Positions 10,939-22,060 of a stretch of DNA of 64,000 nt are shown piece after piece. The stretch covers positions 43,475,869 to 43,539,868 of the forward strand of contig OX411554.1 of NCBI GenBank assembly GCA_948146395.1. The letters are read 5' to 3'. Position 1 is the stretch's first letter. Each line of letters begins with the position of its first letter. Under the pieces are notes generated by a model that worked only from the letters and a program-made list of their open reading frames with translations, was not told the DNA's origin and did not search any database. Source of the DNA: Fragum whitleyi. Lineage: Eukaryota > Mollusca > Bivalvia > Cardiida > Cardiidae. The position numbers were made by a program, and so were the translations under genes.

Positions 10939-11039
10939 ATCCTGAACACATTGCAGAATTTCAATTGCCTTAAGCAATTAAACTTATCCCCTAAAAGTCG
11001 AGTCCTTGGGACCCGAATTTGTTAGGCTAGAGCACCTTA

Positions 11040-11125
11040 CGAAGCATTCCTGACAATTCTCGCACAATTACTACTATTACACCCTTTCGTAGCCTCCCGC
11101 TGCTGTCTTACTCGGGTAAACGATG
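11040..11125 (-). repeat. SINE fragment
   Basis: ATTACTACTATTACACCC, TCGTAGCCTCCCGCTGCTGT and ACTCGGGTAAACGAT match the body of the tRNA-Asp-like SINE. Confidence 0.6.
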
Positions 11126-11540
11126 CGAGCTTTAACTATACTTTGATACTATAATGCCCAATTTAAAAAAATGGTAACAATTTACTTAACTCTAGAAAAA
11201 AATGTTAGTGTACTTCATCTAAGGAATGTAAAGCGACAGACTATATTTGTGATTTTATTATTATTATTATTAGCTCGAAACGTATTAGACTGATAAACCT
11301 GTCCCATAAACGTTACCATCCGATATTTTGCGGATATATTTAGACAGGATGGCCAATCAAGAAGCCCGTAAGATCTTTAAATTTACATGTAAGTTGGATT
11401 ATCAAACCCTATATTTGTAAACCCCGAGAATTTGTCAGACATTTCTTGAATAAAATCAGACGTGATTGATGAGAAGTGTATCCAATCTTTCTTGTATCTT
11501 CTTTTAATCCATCATGGTCTGTTGAACCAGTATTTCTTTG
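11126..11540. other. Intergenic, no feature seen
   Basis: Only a short (ATT)n tract near 11257-11272. Confidence 0.5.
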
Positions 11541-11606
11541 GTGGAAGATCAAACCATCGTAACTACAGCTTTTTCAAGCTGTAGTAACGATGCTTTGATC
11601 TTCCAC
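11541..11606. repeat. Hairpin S3
   Basis: Left arm GTGGAAGATCAAACCATCG then TAACTACAGCTT; right arm AAGCTGTAGTAACGATG then CTTTGATCTTCCAC. Two mismatches over about 31 pairs. Confidence 0.85.
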
Positions 11607-11703
11607 AGACAGGTTCTTAAGAATTAAAAAATGAAAGAATTTGAAATGACAATTGATTTTCAAAATCTTCGAGTATTATGAGTGTTTTGAGATATTTTTC
11701 AAG

Positions 11704-11934
11704 TTTAACCCTTTGCTGTTTAATCCCTGCTTTTTACGCGCCTGTGATTCTATGATTGAGAAAACATTGTGGAAAAAGAAGGAAGTGCTTCTGACAAGCA
11801 ATTTCTTCTTTTCCCACACTATTTTCTACCCTACTGAATGAATATTTTTCAATTTAAATCCACTTTAAAATATTATTTACAAAATCTTTGAATTTGGACA
11901 GGTCTAATTTTTCTTTAAACCAGGAAAGGGTTAA
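11704..11934. mobile_element. TTAA-flanked element L1 (piggyBac-type ends)
   Basis: Runs from TTAACCCTTTGCTG to GGAAAGGGTTAA. The interior has the hairpin AAGTGCTTCTGACAAGCAATT with GAAG/CTTC shoulders. L2 at 25070 is a close copy. TTAA target plus CCC-initial ends is the piggyBac signature; family assignment is inference. The open frame 11653-11841 is not a gene. Confidence 0.75.
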
Positions 11935-12155
11935 GCAAGTCTACAATCCAATTGTTCCAACAACTGTTTGCATAGGTACAGAAAGTTTTTCCAAGTTTGT
12001 GTCAGTTAATATATTCTTGTCCTGATGAATCTATTTGATAATTGCAAGACAGCCAAGTTTTATTAAAACTCTAGAAGGTAATTATGATTGTAGATCTTGT
12101 TTTGGTTTACCCCCCCCCCCCCTTTTAATAAGGCCTACTCTGGATTAAACGTGAC

Positions 12156-12446
12156 AATTTGTTTATTTTGTTTGTATGGGATTTTACACCGCTTTCAACA
12201 AACATTCAGTTATATCGCGGTGGCTGGATCACCTAACAACCATGGAATCCTGGTATTTCTCTCACCAATACTACCATAACATCATTTCCTAGCCTTCAGC
12301 TGCTATCCCACATTGGTCTATGATTATCAACCCATTGGTGAGAGACAAATAGTCCACGAGAATAAGTGCCGCCGTAGGTGATCGAACTCGGGACCTCTAG
12401 ATTGACTGTCCTATTCGCTACAAACTGCGCTATGACGACGGCACAT
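12156..12446 (-). mobile_element. tRNA-Asp-like SINE, near full length
   Basis: On the minus strand: A-box-like AGCGCAGTTTGTAGCG, B-box-like GAGTTCGATCACC, then a ~200-bp body and a TTTGTTT-type tail (AAACAAA on the minus strand). Pol III promoter boxes at the tRNA-like head are the key evidence. The plus-strand open frame 12097-12279 is antisense to it. Confidence 0.75.
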
Positions 12447-13015
12447 TAAACGGGACAAACAAATGATAAGATCAACCTTAGTTCAGACTGCACTTTTGTG
12501 TAAACTGATCTAGATATTGTGCTTTTTTCTTGCAAGTACGAATATAAATTTCCTCATTTCATCATAAAAATATAAAGCCCATTTACACACAGATAATTGA
12601 TTAGTATTCTATAATGGTAGTTTGAAACACGATCAATAAAGTAATCTTAAAAGTTCATCTCGTTCATTTGGAACAAGGAAACAATGTAAAATGATAAAAC
12701 AAATAATAGATAAACGAATCTTAATTCTAGCTGCCTTTTTTATACACGTTACAACTTCGGTTGCAAAAATTCTCCTGTGGGATGGGAGTTTTATGGAGAG
12801 CTAAAAACCAGCTGATGCATGTTTCATGGAATTAAATTTCGTCTGCAACATTCACATTTCCTTATTTTGTTTCTTTCTCGTGCGTGTTTTATTGGGTTGG
12901 AATATTCATTTCGAACTTTTGAGGTTAAGAATAGAGTCTGAGAACAATTTCCTCTTTACTATGAAAAGAAAGTGCTTTGTAGAAAAATGATGTTTCCATA
13001 TCTGAGGGCTGTATG
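12447..13015. other. Intergenic, no feature seen
   Basis: No repeat or frame recognised. Confidence 0.5.
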
Positions 13016-13098
13016 CAATCGGAACATCACTCGGAATTTCCGCATAATGGAAAGTACCCCGTCTATTCTATAGAATCGCCGAGGGTTTCCAATTGGGC
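13016..13098. repeat. Fragment with C-family end (D2)
   Basis: ATCGGAACATCACTCGG then TTTCCGCATAATGGAAAG and AGAATCGCCGAGGGTTTCC. The first part matches the terminal repeat of C1 (36110). Confidence 0.6.
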
Positions 13099-13126
13099 CA
13101 TGGGATCAAGCCAGTAATCCGTCAGT

Positions 13127-13905
13127 TTACAGTTAATTGCATCATGAAAAACCATTTGAATCCAATCGCTCAGCGCTCCAACCTTTCGTTCCAAAGACTC
13201 ACTCCAATCATTTAAAATCGCCCCGAATTTGTTTAAAGCGCGTCGAAATCGTTCAAGAATTATCAACATTTAAATCAAACCAAGCAAATAATTGTGCCTT
13301 CTTTAATGCTTTTCGGTGGTTTATCGAAAAATAATGGTAGATTATCACTTTATAATCTCACCGCAAAAGCAGTGAAATTATCCAAATTTTATACCCTGCT
13401 TTTGTGCATTTAACCCTATCTGACGTCATCTATGCGGGGCGAAATAAGTGACGTCAAAATGAACGTTGCATAGCAATCACGTGCAAAATGACGCGCTTTA
13501 CGAAAAATTGTCCTAAAAATTTCACATTTTGTCCCATTTTTGCATTAAAGAAATAGAATAATCGTTTGTTTTTCGTGTAAGATCGATTAATATTTCATTT
13601 CGTGAACAACAAAAGCTATATTTTCGCCACTCGTGAAAATGTAGCTTTTGTTGTTCACTCAATGAAATATAAATCGATCTTACACTGAAACAAACGATTA
13701 TCCTCTATATGTTTAGTGTTGGAATTGATTTTTAAGCATTTGATTTGTTCGTGAACACACAAAATCAGAAAAATACGCTGATCTTATTAAAGGGAGGTAA
13801 AATATACCGCTAATTTTGTCCGATTGTACGAATCTTTTGATAATATTTTACCTCCTTTGAAAATCATTCAAAACTAGCTCCCTTATTCATACAATTTAAA
13901 TCCAT
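13127..13905 (+). mobile_element. E-family element split by X2
   Basis: Left part TACAGTTAATTGCATCATGA with CAATCGCTCAGCGCTCC matches the E start. After X2, TTAAAGGGAGGTAAAATAT, GCTAATTTTGTCC and TTACCTCCTTTG match the E centre. The simplest reading is one E copy with X2 inserted. Confidence 0.55.
13298..13713 (+). mobile_element. CRE-bearing element X2
   Basis: GCTTTTCGGTGGTTTATCG start; body with TGACGTCA at 13421-13428 and 13449-13456; terminal hairpin with GAACAACAAAAGCTATATTT arms; ends GATTATCCTCTAT. Opposite orientation to X1. Confidence 0.75.
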
Positions 13906-14027
13906 AATTATCCGAAAATAATTCAATTTGTCAATTTTACGATATTCCTAACTGTACAAGGCGCATATAGTGAAGACTTGCATCAGGTTGCATTGCTTTT
14001 GTAAGAAGAAAAACTATTCTATGGCAA

Positions 14028-14103
14028 CAAGCCGTTTCCGGGAATCAAACTCAGTCACTTTGGGTCAAGGGGCCGACGCTTTACCTCTAGACCACGGATA
14101 CCA
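14028..14103 (-). repeat. tRNA-like Pol III promoter head (SINE or tRNA pseudogene)
   Basis: Minus strand: A box TGGTCTAGAGGTAAAGCG, B box GAGTTTGATTCCC, spacing as in a tRNA. The ends do not form an acceptor stem, so not a functional tRNA. Different head from the tRNA-Asp-like SINE. Confidence 0.55.
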
Positions 14104-14561
14104 AACTGATTTAGAAGTGTTTCCATGCTGTATCCTATAAGAATTCTATTTAAAAAAAAATATCTAGTCCTATATTTATCACAGTTATGAATACAGGGTT
14201 TGCGACTTTCATTGTCTTTCCAGCACATAGTGAAATAAAATCAGAAATTATACGAGCATTATGTACACGCACTCACTCAAAGAAAAATATTTACAGCGAA
14301 ACAGTTGCGGTTATGGTTTCGCATTTTTTATTGACATCGTAAGAAATTGCTCGATGAGATACTTTTTATCAACTCTTCTATGTCTGTATTAGGCTATTCG
14401 AAACGAAAATTGTAGTAAATCCATTTTATTTATGTAATTTACAAGAGGGTAATCATAGCATTCGTAACGTTTATCTATTGATTTGTCATGCAAATGGGCC
14501 ATTGTTTGAAACAGCCCCGTCCTCATCTACCCTCTAAATGGGAGAAAACACAGTTATTGTA
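14104..14561. other. Intergenic, no feature seen
   Basis: No repeat or frame recognised. Confidence 0.5.
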
Positions 14562-14827
14562 TATGTGACCCGTCACGCGAAAAGGGACCATCTGGGTCCT
14601 GCGTAAAATGTCGACCCTAGTCAGACTGCGCGGAGTGCGCAGACTGACTAGGGTCGAAACCTTTTGCACTTTGCTTATTTTCTGAATCTGGAATGAATAA
14701 TCTACCTTCCAGTGAAAGATTTTTTAAAATGCGACCTCAGGTTGATCTATGCTGAACCCAATCTCTTTTTCAAATATTTATTTTACAGAGTTCCAAGGCG
14801 ATCCCTTTTCGCATGACGGGTCACATA
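14562..14827 (+). mobile_element. TA-flanked TIR element K1, complete
   Basis: TIR TATGTGACCCGTCACGCG is mirrored by CGCATGACGGGTCACATA, continuing AAAAGGGACC/GATCCCTTTT (28 bp, about 3 mismatches). Interior hairpin CGACCCTAGTCAGACTGCGC with its exact complement (14610-14655). The open frame 14778-15056 begins outside and runs into it; not a gene. Confidence 0.8.
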
Positions 14828-15384
14828 TGCGTGATGTTTCCACATCCATTAATTCAAGGTTTGTAATTTTTCGTTGTCTTTTCTGCACAAAGCGCATCAA
14901 ACTCTGAGAATTTTTCATCGTAACTGCGACATCACGTATATTCGTAGAAATAACTATATTTTTTTTTAAAAAAATCGCGGAATTAGGCACACATCGTAGA
15001 TTATAACTTTCTGTGATTCCCCTTTTTATGGTTCGTGTTTGTATTAACCCATTCATTAGAAAACGAAGTATATTTTTTCTGAATGTAATTTCCTTTGGAA
15101 AATTGTATCATTTACCATTTGGAAACGGTTTTTTGTTACTTTGTCATGCAATCGAGCTATTTTACCAAGAAAATTAGATAATATTCCTTTTGATTTATTC
15201 GTCTGTCAAGTATAATTATGAATATAACTTTTCAAAAAACAACGTCGCTGATAGTATTTTGTGGCATTCAAATAAAGTAAAGTAGAATCAATGTTAGGCA
15301 AACCGTCTTACATTTGGTCAAATTGAAATAGTATGAAGGTTTATCATTAAGACTGCACGAATCCAAACTGGCTTCGCCCCAACA
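14828..15384. other. Intergenic, no feature seen
   Basis: No repeat recognised. Confidence 0.5.
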
Positions 15385-15670
15385 GGAATATAAGCATTTT
15401 ACTACCACAACATCGAAACTACAGCTTAATCAAGCTGTAGTTACGATGGTTTGGTGCCCCATTGAATCGACGTTTTAATGATGGAAAACCATCACAAACC
15501 ACATAAGCATGACACTTAGGACACTATAGGAATATAAACAATGGATAACCACAACACCGTAACTACAGCTTTATCAAGCTGTAGTTACGATGTTTTGATG
15601 TCCCATTGAATCGTCGATTTAATGACGGAAAACCATCATAAACCACATAGGCATGAGACTTCCAAATCGG
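15385..15670. repeat. Tandem pair of ~142 bp, each with an S hairpin (S4, S5)
   Basis: AGGAATATAA, CCACAACA, hairpin, CCCATTGAATCG, GGAAAACCATCA and AACCACATA recur in order. S4 (15405-15454) and S5 (15549-15598) have arms TAACTACAGCTT / AAGCTGTAGTTACGATG. Confidence 0.85.
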
Positions 15671-16775
15671 ATCAATTTTCCCGGTGTTTGTTTTGTGAAT
15701 TATTTATAAGTAATAACATTCCCCATACATTTTAGCAGCATAGAGGCGTCAACATTTCTACTGAAAATGGCGATTTCTGAATTACTTTTGACAGGACTGG
15801 TATCTTAGTATAGGAAGGGGAGAAAGAAATACTCATTGGAAAATTAAGTTTCTTGTAGCTATTTGGTTTTATTAAAAAAGGTACAGAAATCCTAAAGGCT
15901 CCAACTATACTCACGAGTAATGAAAACGCACCACTTGAATATTTTCTCGTGTATTTATTTAATGTACCAAACCTTCAGACATGAAAATTACCAATTTAGA
16001 TAAAAGGTTATTTACTATTCTTTGGTTTTAATGAAAAAAATACAAACTGGTCTTAGTTAATCCCATACCATACGTAAGTTGAGATCACTCTATTTCTTTT
16101 TGCTTAAAACAAATATGAAATTTAATGCTGTATTTTCATTCTCTAAGAAATAGTTCTTTTAATTATGCAATGAAAAACTTTTATTCAAAAGTACAATTAA
16201 ATGAATATATAAGCCAAAGGAGCCTTTTAAATGGCCATCAAACAAACAGCGACGTCTTATGGTTGATGTAAGACTTGTAATGTCTACATGTTCCTTTATA
16301 GGTTGAAAAACAATAAATAGGAAGTCGATAGAAAATTTTATAATTAAGGACAGCTTGTGCAAGTTTTTTGGGTGGTGCGTTTTCATTGCGTTTGAGTATA
16401 TATTCGTGAAACCAACACTTTAAACAAGGATGTCGCAAAGGGATGCTAAGATCGATATAAGAATAAAAGGGCGCATTATTCTATATAGATATCTTGTTTT
16501 CAGAACTTCCACCATTTATTTTATAGACAGATACTTTAATAGTGTATAAGCATTCAAAAGTTCAGGAAAATATTTCAATAATCACAAAGAAACAGCCTGC
16601 ATGGCCACCGTTTTTTTGAACAGCTAAACTTAAACATACGAAATAACATAGATTTTTTCACATTTTGTTGATTTTCATGAACATTTTAAAAAAACCTAAC
16701 TTAATTGCCAAAAAAGACAGGTCTATCACCATGGCGAGTTATAATATATCCGAAGTCCATGCGAACAAATTCAGA
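15671..16775. other. Intergenic, no feature seen
   Basis: About 1.1 kb without recognised repeat or gene. The open frames of 60-75 codons on the minus strand have no recognisable content. Confidence 0.5.
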
Positions 16776-16858
16776 TATCGATGGATCAGTGTGAAACAGT
16801 TGTAACTCCCTATATATTTATAGGGAGTTACAATCGTTTCACGCTGACCCAACGATAC
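16776..16858. repeat. Hairpin O1
   Basis: Left arm GATGGATCAGTGTGAAACAG then TTGTAACTCCCTATA; right arm TATAGGGAGTTACAATCG then TTTCACGCTGACCC. About five mismatches in 39 pairs. Confidence 0.85.
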
Positions 16859-17704
16859 GACATTGGTACCTTAAGTATTATCCTCCAGACTCAAAGGTCA
16901 AAATGGCAGTGTTAGTGTTATGAATTATTAACCGATTCTAACAGGAGTTAAGCAGTAATAAAATATAGGTACGAACTTGGTGGGAAAGATATGTCATTGG
17001 CATTGGCAGTTTGTTTTCAGGCGCCATGCAAAAGTATTATTGGCGGTTTCGAGATCTCGCCAAAGAAATATTTTTGACCCATTTCCAGAAAAAGGACCAC
17101 CTGGAAAGCGCAAAAGAATGCACAAATAGTTGAATATTTTCGAAAATGTGTGACTTTATTTAATTAAGGGATAAAGAGAAAATTTGTTTATTCCATTAAG
17201 GTATAAAACTTAAGACCTAATCACATTGTATCAACGCGAAGTGGATTCTTACATGACTGTGATAAGGTTTTTATTTTCATACATCTATGAAATCAACAAA
17301 TATTATCACATCATATCTTATAATTTGATAATATGAAGCAAAAATGTAAAGATTTGTCAATAAAGAAACAGTTTTCTTACGGGACTACTTTTTGCGTTAG
17401 CTGACAAAACAACTTCATACTCAAAATTGCTTTCATTGGCGAAAAAGCCAGCTTTTTAGCCAATCAGATCGCAGGAATGTTGGTGGACACAACTAAAATT
17501 AAATTATTTAGGAATACCCAATCTTCAGACATCTTTATTATGCTCAAAGAAACACTTGCTAAAAGCTTTCAGATACCATGATGGGCTAGGAGAATTTGAG
17601 ATTTGAATCATCGTAAGACTAAGGTAGGTATAGATCAATGTATTGCAATAAACAACATTCTCGATATGATCTGTTGATTTGAGTGTTATGCACGCATTGA
17701 CCTG
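16859..17704. other. Intergenic; only a Y fragment
   Basis: TTGGCGGTTTCGAGATCTCG near 17040 is a Y-type fragment. Nothing else seen. Confidence 0.5.
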
Positions 17705-17874
17705 TTAAGGTAGTGGACCAGTAATAGCTCCGCAACGTTTAGGGAGTAACGAACTTTGATAATGTTAACCGAGGTTTCCTAATGATTTTCATTAGGAAAC
17801 CTAGGTCAACATTGTTAAAGATCATGAGTACCGAAATGTTGCGGAACTATTACGGATCCGCTACGATAATTTCA
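17705..17874. mobile_element. Whole-length palindrome B1
   Basis: TTAAGGTAGTGGACC outer arm, CCGCAACGTTT, AATGTTAACCGAGGTTTCC and a loop, followed by the mirror image. First of eight copies. Confidence 0.85.
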
Positions 17875-17937
17875 CATATCGGTAGCTTGTGAATAAATAT
17901 ACTAGATTTGTTACAAATTCAGAAAATATCGTAGTTT

Positions 17938-17999
17938 GGCGACAAAAATTGCCGTATCTTAAGCTTGAAAAAAGCTGTTGATACGGCATTTTGGTCACC
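17938..17999. repeat. Hairpin S7
   Basis: GCCGTATCTTAAGCTT faces AAGCTGTTGATACGGC. Outer arms GGCGACAAAAAT and ATTTTGGTCACC also pair. Same AAGCTT core as S1-S6 but different outer arms. Confidence 0.75.
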
Positions 18000-18115
18000 T
18001 ATAAGCTATATAAGGTTAGGAATTAGGTGAATGAATTCTGTTCAGTTGTTGATTTAATTATCCACGTGACCAAACATAGCAAGTTCATGACCATTATCGT
18101 TAAGATCTGGTCTGT

Positions 18116-18431
18116 AAGGACCAATTGTGGTCATTCATTTTCCTAACTGCTTCAATCAATACGCAATTGTAACAAGAATAGCCATGTAGGATCATCGTAT
18201 TTTCTACGAATGGGAAAGTTAAGGAATCAAAGCACTGGAAGTACTGATGACGGAGGTCATCAATTGTGGTTATTTATTTTTTCTAACTGTTTCAATTAAT
18301 TAGCAATCGTAAAATGAGTGTAAGACTAGTCTTAAGGAACTTTAACAACTTAATCTACACGACACTACAAGAAAATAATGGAAAGAAAGGAAATGAAAGA
18401 ATCAATGCACTGAAAGTACTGATGCCCGAGC
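18116..18431. repeat. Diverged tandem duplication
   Basis: CAATTGTGGT, TTTTCCTAACTGCTTCAAT, GCAATTGTAA and GCACTGGAAGTACTGATG recur as CAATTGTGGT, TTTCTAACTGTTTCAAT, GCAATCGTAA and GCACTGAAAGTACTGATG. Units about 140 and 174 bp. Confidence 0.7.
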
Positions 18432-18706
18432 TGTCTGGTGGCATACTATATAATTGGCAGGTATGATCATTTTGATGAAGAAACTTGTTTATATTTTTTA
18501 GTGAAAGCTATTTAATGCAAAGCATATCGCAAGGCCCGGCTAGCTTAACCGACAATGAGCTTTTAACTTCCTGTGTCATGGGCGCCATCGAAAATCCTGC
18601 ATTACATGGACATCGGCGCCACAACGACGACGACAGAGGTGCTGGCGAAAAAAGGCAAGATCAATATCAAAAGTGGTTTCTACTTTGTTTAACTTAATTA
18701 ATGACC

Positions 18707-18708
<2 letters not shown>
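18432..18708 (+). other. Unrecognised 70-codon open frame
   Basis: Frame 18485-18697 encodes a polar segment (ALHGHRRHNDDDRGAGEKRQ) in locally GC-richer DNA just before the poly-T. No domain recognised and no splice context argued. Exon, retrocopy remnant or chance. Confidence 0.2.

Positions 18709-18747
<39 letters not shown>
18709..18747. repeat. Poly-T, 39 bases
   Basis: Uninterrupted T run. It could be the reverse-strand poly-A tail of a retrocopy to its right, but nothing recognisable is attached. Confidence 0.95.
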
Positions 18748-18752
<5 letters not shown>

Positions 18753-19270
18753 GTGAGATAGGTCGATTGCAAAAAAGGTTTATGTGACTTCAGACTTGAA
18801 AGCTATACTGTCTCTGTAGTCTGTAAGATAATATTTCTGGGTGTGACCTTTTTGTAGTAGATTTAAGACACCATATTCGGCATATTCTGGATTTACTCAA
18901 TAAAATCCTCTAAATATGGTAATATATCGGGTTATAAAGACGGTGATGCACACTTCATAACATCCGTGACGTACAGCCTTTTTTGTATACAGGACCTTTG
19001 ATAATTTTTGTTAACTCATTTACTTTATGAGACATACACATGGCGACGATTCGATTCTAATCCCTCACCGAGAAATATCTCTTTTCTTGTAAAGTAATTA
19101 TTTCAATAAACAATAACAATCAATAATAATTCAAAAAATGAATATAACGTAAAATAGAATGACAATTCCGGATTCAGATACAAGTTTCAAACATACAAAG
19201 AATGAGCAGTCTCCCCCTTTTCGACTAAGTTCCGACTTCATAGAAGATTTCCTATTCGCAAGAATGGTCC
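18748..19270. other. Intergenic, no feature seen
   Basis: No repeat or frame recognised; no retrogene sense or antisense to the poly-T identified. Confidence 0.5.
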
Positions 19271-19348
19271 CCATTCGGAATATCGCTCGGACATTTTCGT
19301 AAACTGGAAAGTAAAGTCAATTCCGTAGAAACGCCGAGGGTTCACGAG
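19271..19348. repeat. Fragment with C-family end (D3)
   Basis: CCATTCGGAATATCGCTCGG, TTCGTAAACTGGAAAG and ACGCCGAGGGTTCACGAG; matches D2 and the C1 terminus. Confidence 0.6.
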
Positions 19349-19762
19349 TAGAATTATACCCCTGATACTAACTTTTGTACCAACAAAAAGACAGCTAGCA
19401 CAATGTTTTGATTTGGAGCTTGAGCAATAGAATAGTTTTCAAAATCCAACATCTTAAAGTTTGTGTTTCTGTCAGAAAACTATTACTGAGTCTCAAGAAT
19501 CTCAGAGAGGCTAGAATGAATATATACCAAGATCCGTTAAACTATGGTCTTTTTCACATAAAAAATTGCACGGTAGAAATTTTGGTTTAGATATATATGA
19601 GACTATTGAATCAAAGTAAACCACCAGCAAACGTGTTGAATTGTAAGTGCTTAGCTATAACTCTTTCGAGACCCGTCTTTACCTACGCCAACCTAACAAA
19701 AATCTTTTTAGTGTCTAAAAGAGATTTGAGTACGTATCTCACTAGTAAGCTAATATTAATTG

Positions 19763-20732
19763 AAATTCTTGTAATAGCAAATCTAGATTTTTGGTATTTT
19801 GGGTTCTACTGATGTTGAAATGATTTTTCAAAGTTTCCACTATATAACATAAAGAGAAATGACCTCCGCCCATAAAATACATATTTTTCATCCAATGACA
19901 ATAATTTTTGGCTGCATGATAATGGGTCACCCAAGGATCATACTAATGAAGTTTGATATCCATCGGTTACTTTCCAGTCTGAGAAAATGACCTTCAAATT
20001 TTCCACTATATATAATATATAGAGAAATGACCTCCGCCCAAAAATACAAATTTTTCATCCGATCACAATACTTTTTGGTAGACTGACAGAGTGTCACTCA
20101 CGGATTATTCAATTGAAATATGATTGATATCTATCAATTACATTCTGAGAAAATGATTTTCAAAGTTTCCGGAGTATAACATAGAGAGAAATGACCTCCG
20201 CCCTTAAAATACATATTTTTCATCTGATCACACTAATTTTTGTAGACTGATAAAGGGACACCCAAGGATCATTCATTTAAAATTTGGTTGATATCTATCA
20301 ATTTGAATCTGAGAGAATGAATTTCAAAGATTCCACTATATTACAAATAGAAAAATGACCTCTGCCCATAAAATACCTATTTTTCACAATAATTTTTGTA
20401 GACTGATGTAGGGTCACCCAAGGATCATTCATATTAAATTTAATTGGTATCCATCAATTAGAACATGAGAAAAGTCACTTTTTACCAAATTTGGAAATTA
20501 GCCACGCCTATTAAATCCATGTTTTTCATTGGATCAAAATTTCTTGAACAACTTTGAAAGAGGGTCACCCAAGGATCATTCCTGTGAAGTTTGGTTGAAA
20601 TTCATCCAGTAGTTTCTGAGGAGAAGATTTTTAAAGAAAACGTTTACGACCGGACGCACAGACGCACGGACGGACGGACGGACACAACGCCATGACAAGA
20701 GCCCCAGTGGCTTTCAGCCATTGGAGCAAAAA
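19763..20732 (+). mobile_element. Tandem-cored element H3, absent from copy 2
   Basis: About five monomers of 163-166 bp (ATGACCTCCGCCCA, TTTTTCATC, GGGTCACCCAAGGATCATT). It ends with GGACGGACGGACGGAC, the hairpin AGTGGCTTTCAGCCATT and GGAGCAAAAAA. The AACAAGAGG start is missing. In copy 2, TAATATTAATTG runs on into ACAAAAATTAATTAAAG, so both edges are fixed by comparison. Confidence 0.8.
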
Positions 20733-21074
20733 ATTAATTAAAAAATACAATAGAAAGCATTCAAAAATAGATTGGCATCATATCAAAATTGCATCATGCA
20801 ATATTCGTATATCTTAATATTCGATTCAAACTTAAAGATAAAAGTGTAAATGTCTGGTAAATATTCCAGAAATCCATAATTATTATACTAAACTGGTACC
20901 AGAGCGGGCGTCAATTTCCGCAAAAATCATGGAATTCTTCACGATCGGACATTAAGGAGATTTATTGCCCCATTTCAAGAGAAGGTTTTCTCCGTATACT
21001 CATATAACCAAACAGGGCTACAGATAGATGGACATTTTAGATTTTATATCAAAGTATTTCATTCAGAATAGTAC

Positions 21075-21148
21075 AAAACCTGTGGTGTTGGTACTCATTT
21101 GAATCGTCTCATTGAAAAGATTCAAATGAGTACCACAACACAGGGTTT
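21075..21148. repeat. Hairpin R1
   Basis: AAAACCTGTGGTGTTGGTAC then TCATTTGAATCGTCTC; right arm TTCAAATGAGTACCACAAC then ACAGGGTTT. Confidence 0.85.
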
Positions 21149-21465
21149 CATTAAGCAATAAAAGTTTTAGACTGGCCTTACCCCTTCTAACGTGTAACTC
21201 TGCCAAATGAGATCAGAAAAAAGTTCTATTGTTTTTGTTACATTAATTCCACGTCGCTGAATGTGATGTCTTCTTGGATGTTGTTCGCTGTTTATTGTAA
21301 CCTATTTCCATATATAGTATTCGTTCTGAAAATGAGAATAGCTATGCACATCTTCCCCCTCCACTAAAAAATCGATCAACATCAAAATATGAAAAAAAGT
21401 TCATAGAATTTTAAGAAAAACAAAAGCACCTCAGGTAGTATAAAGAGTCGGATATTGAAAGTTAT

Positions 21466-21627
21466 TTAAGGTAGAAGACCCGTAATAGTTCTGCAACATT
21501 CCGAACTTATGCTCTTTCGCAATGCTAATCGAGGTTTCCTTATGAAATCATTAGGAAACCTCGGTTAACACTGTGATATAAATGGCTTCTGAAACGTTGC
21601 GAAACTATTACGGGTCCATTAACTTAA
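21466..21627. mobile_element. Palindrome B2
   Basis: TTAAGGTAGAAGACCCGTAA to TTACGGGTCCATTAACTTAA, with ATCGAGGTTTCC / GGAAACCTCGGTTAAC inside. TTAA at both edges. Confidence 0.85.
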
Positions 21628-21825
21628 TATCTGAGCCTAAAAAAGGCAGAATTTTCTACTCAATGCGTATAAGTTATCCTAATTGTGGTATGAACAGATC
21701 TTGTGATAAGTGTCAAGTTTCAAGTTATTAAATTCAATAATGACAGAAAAGTGACAATGGTCAAATTTTGTTCAACAACTGCACCTACGCAATCACCAAC
21801 ACCAGCACCAACCAAAACTCTTGTT

Positions 21826-22060
21826 TGTTTGATTTGGGTTTAACACCACCTTTAATTATATCTCGGGAGTTGGAGTACCTAACAATGAATTCCATCAATA
21901 CTACCATTACACTCTTCCCTAGTTTCTATCTGTTATCCCACTTAGGTTTACGATTATCCCACACATTGGTGGGAGACATATATCAGCAGAAAAATATGTG
22001 CAGCCTCGGGGATCGAACCTGTAGATGCTACCAACTGCTCTTTAGCGACGATATGACAAA
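21826..22060 (-). mobile_element. SINE copy with damaged tRNA-like head
   Basis: GGGTTTAACACCACC through GGTGGGAGACATAT follows the SINE body; GGGGATCGAACCTGTAG is the B-box region, with a deletion between B and A boxes. The 149-codon plus-strand frame (21768-22217) is antisense to this copy. Confidence 0.75.

Noticed and set aside
14028..14103. Functional tRNA gene
   Set aside because: A and B boxes are present but the 5' and 3' ends cannot form an acceptor stem.
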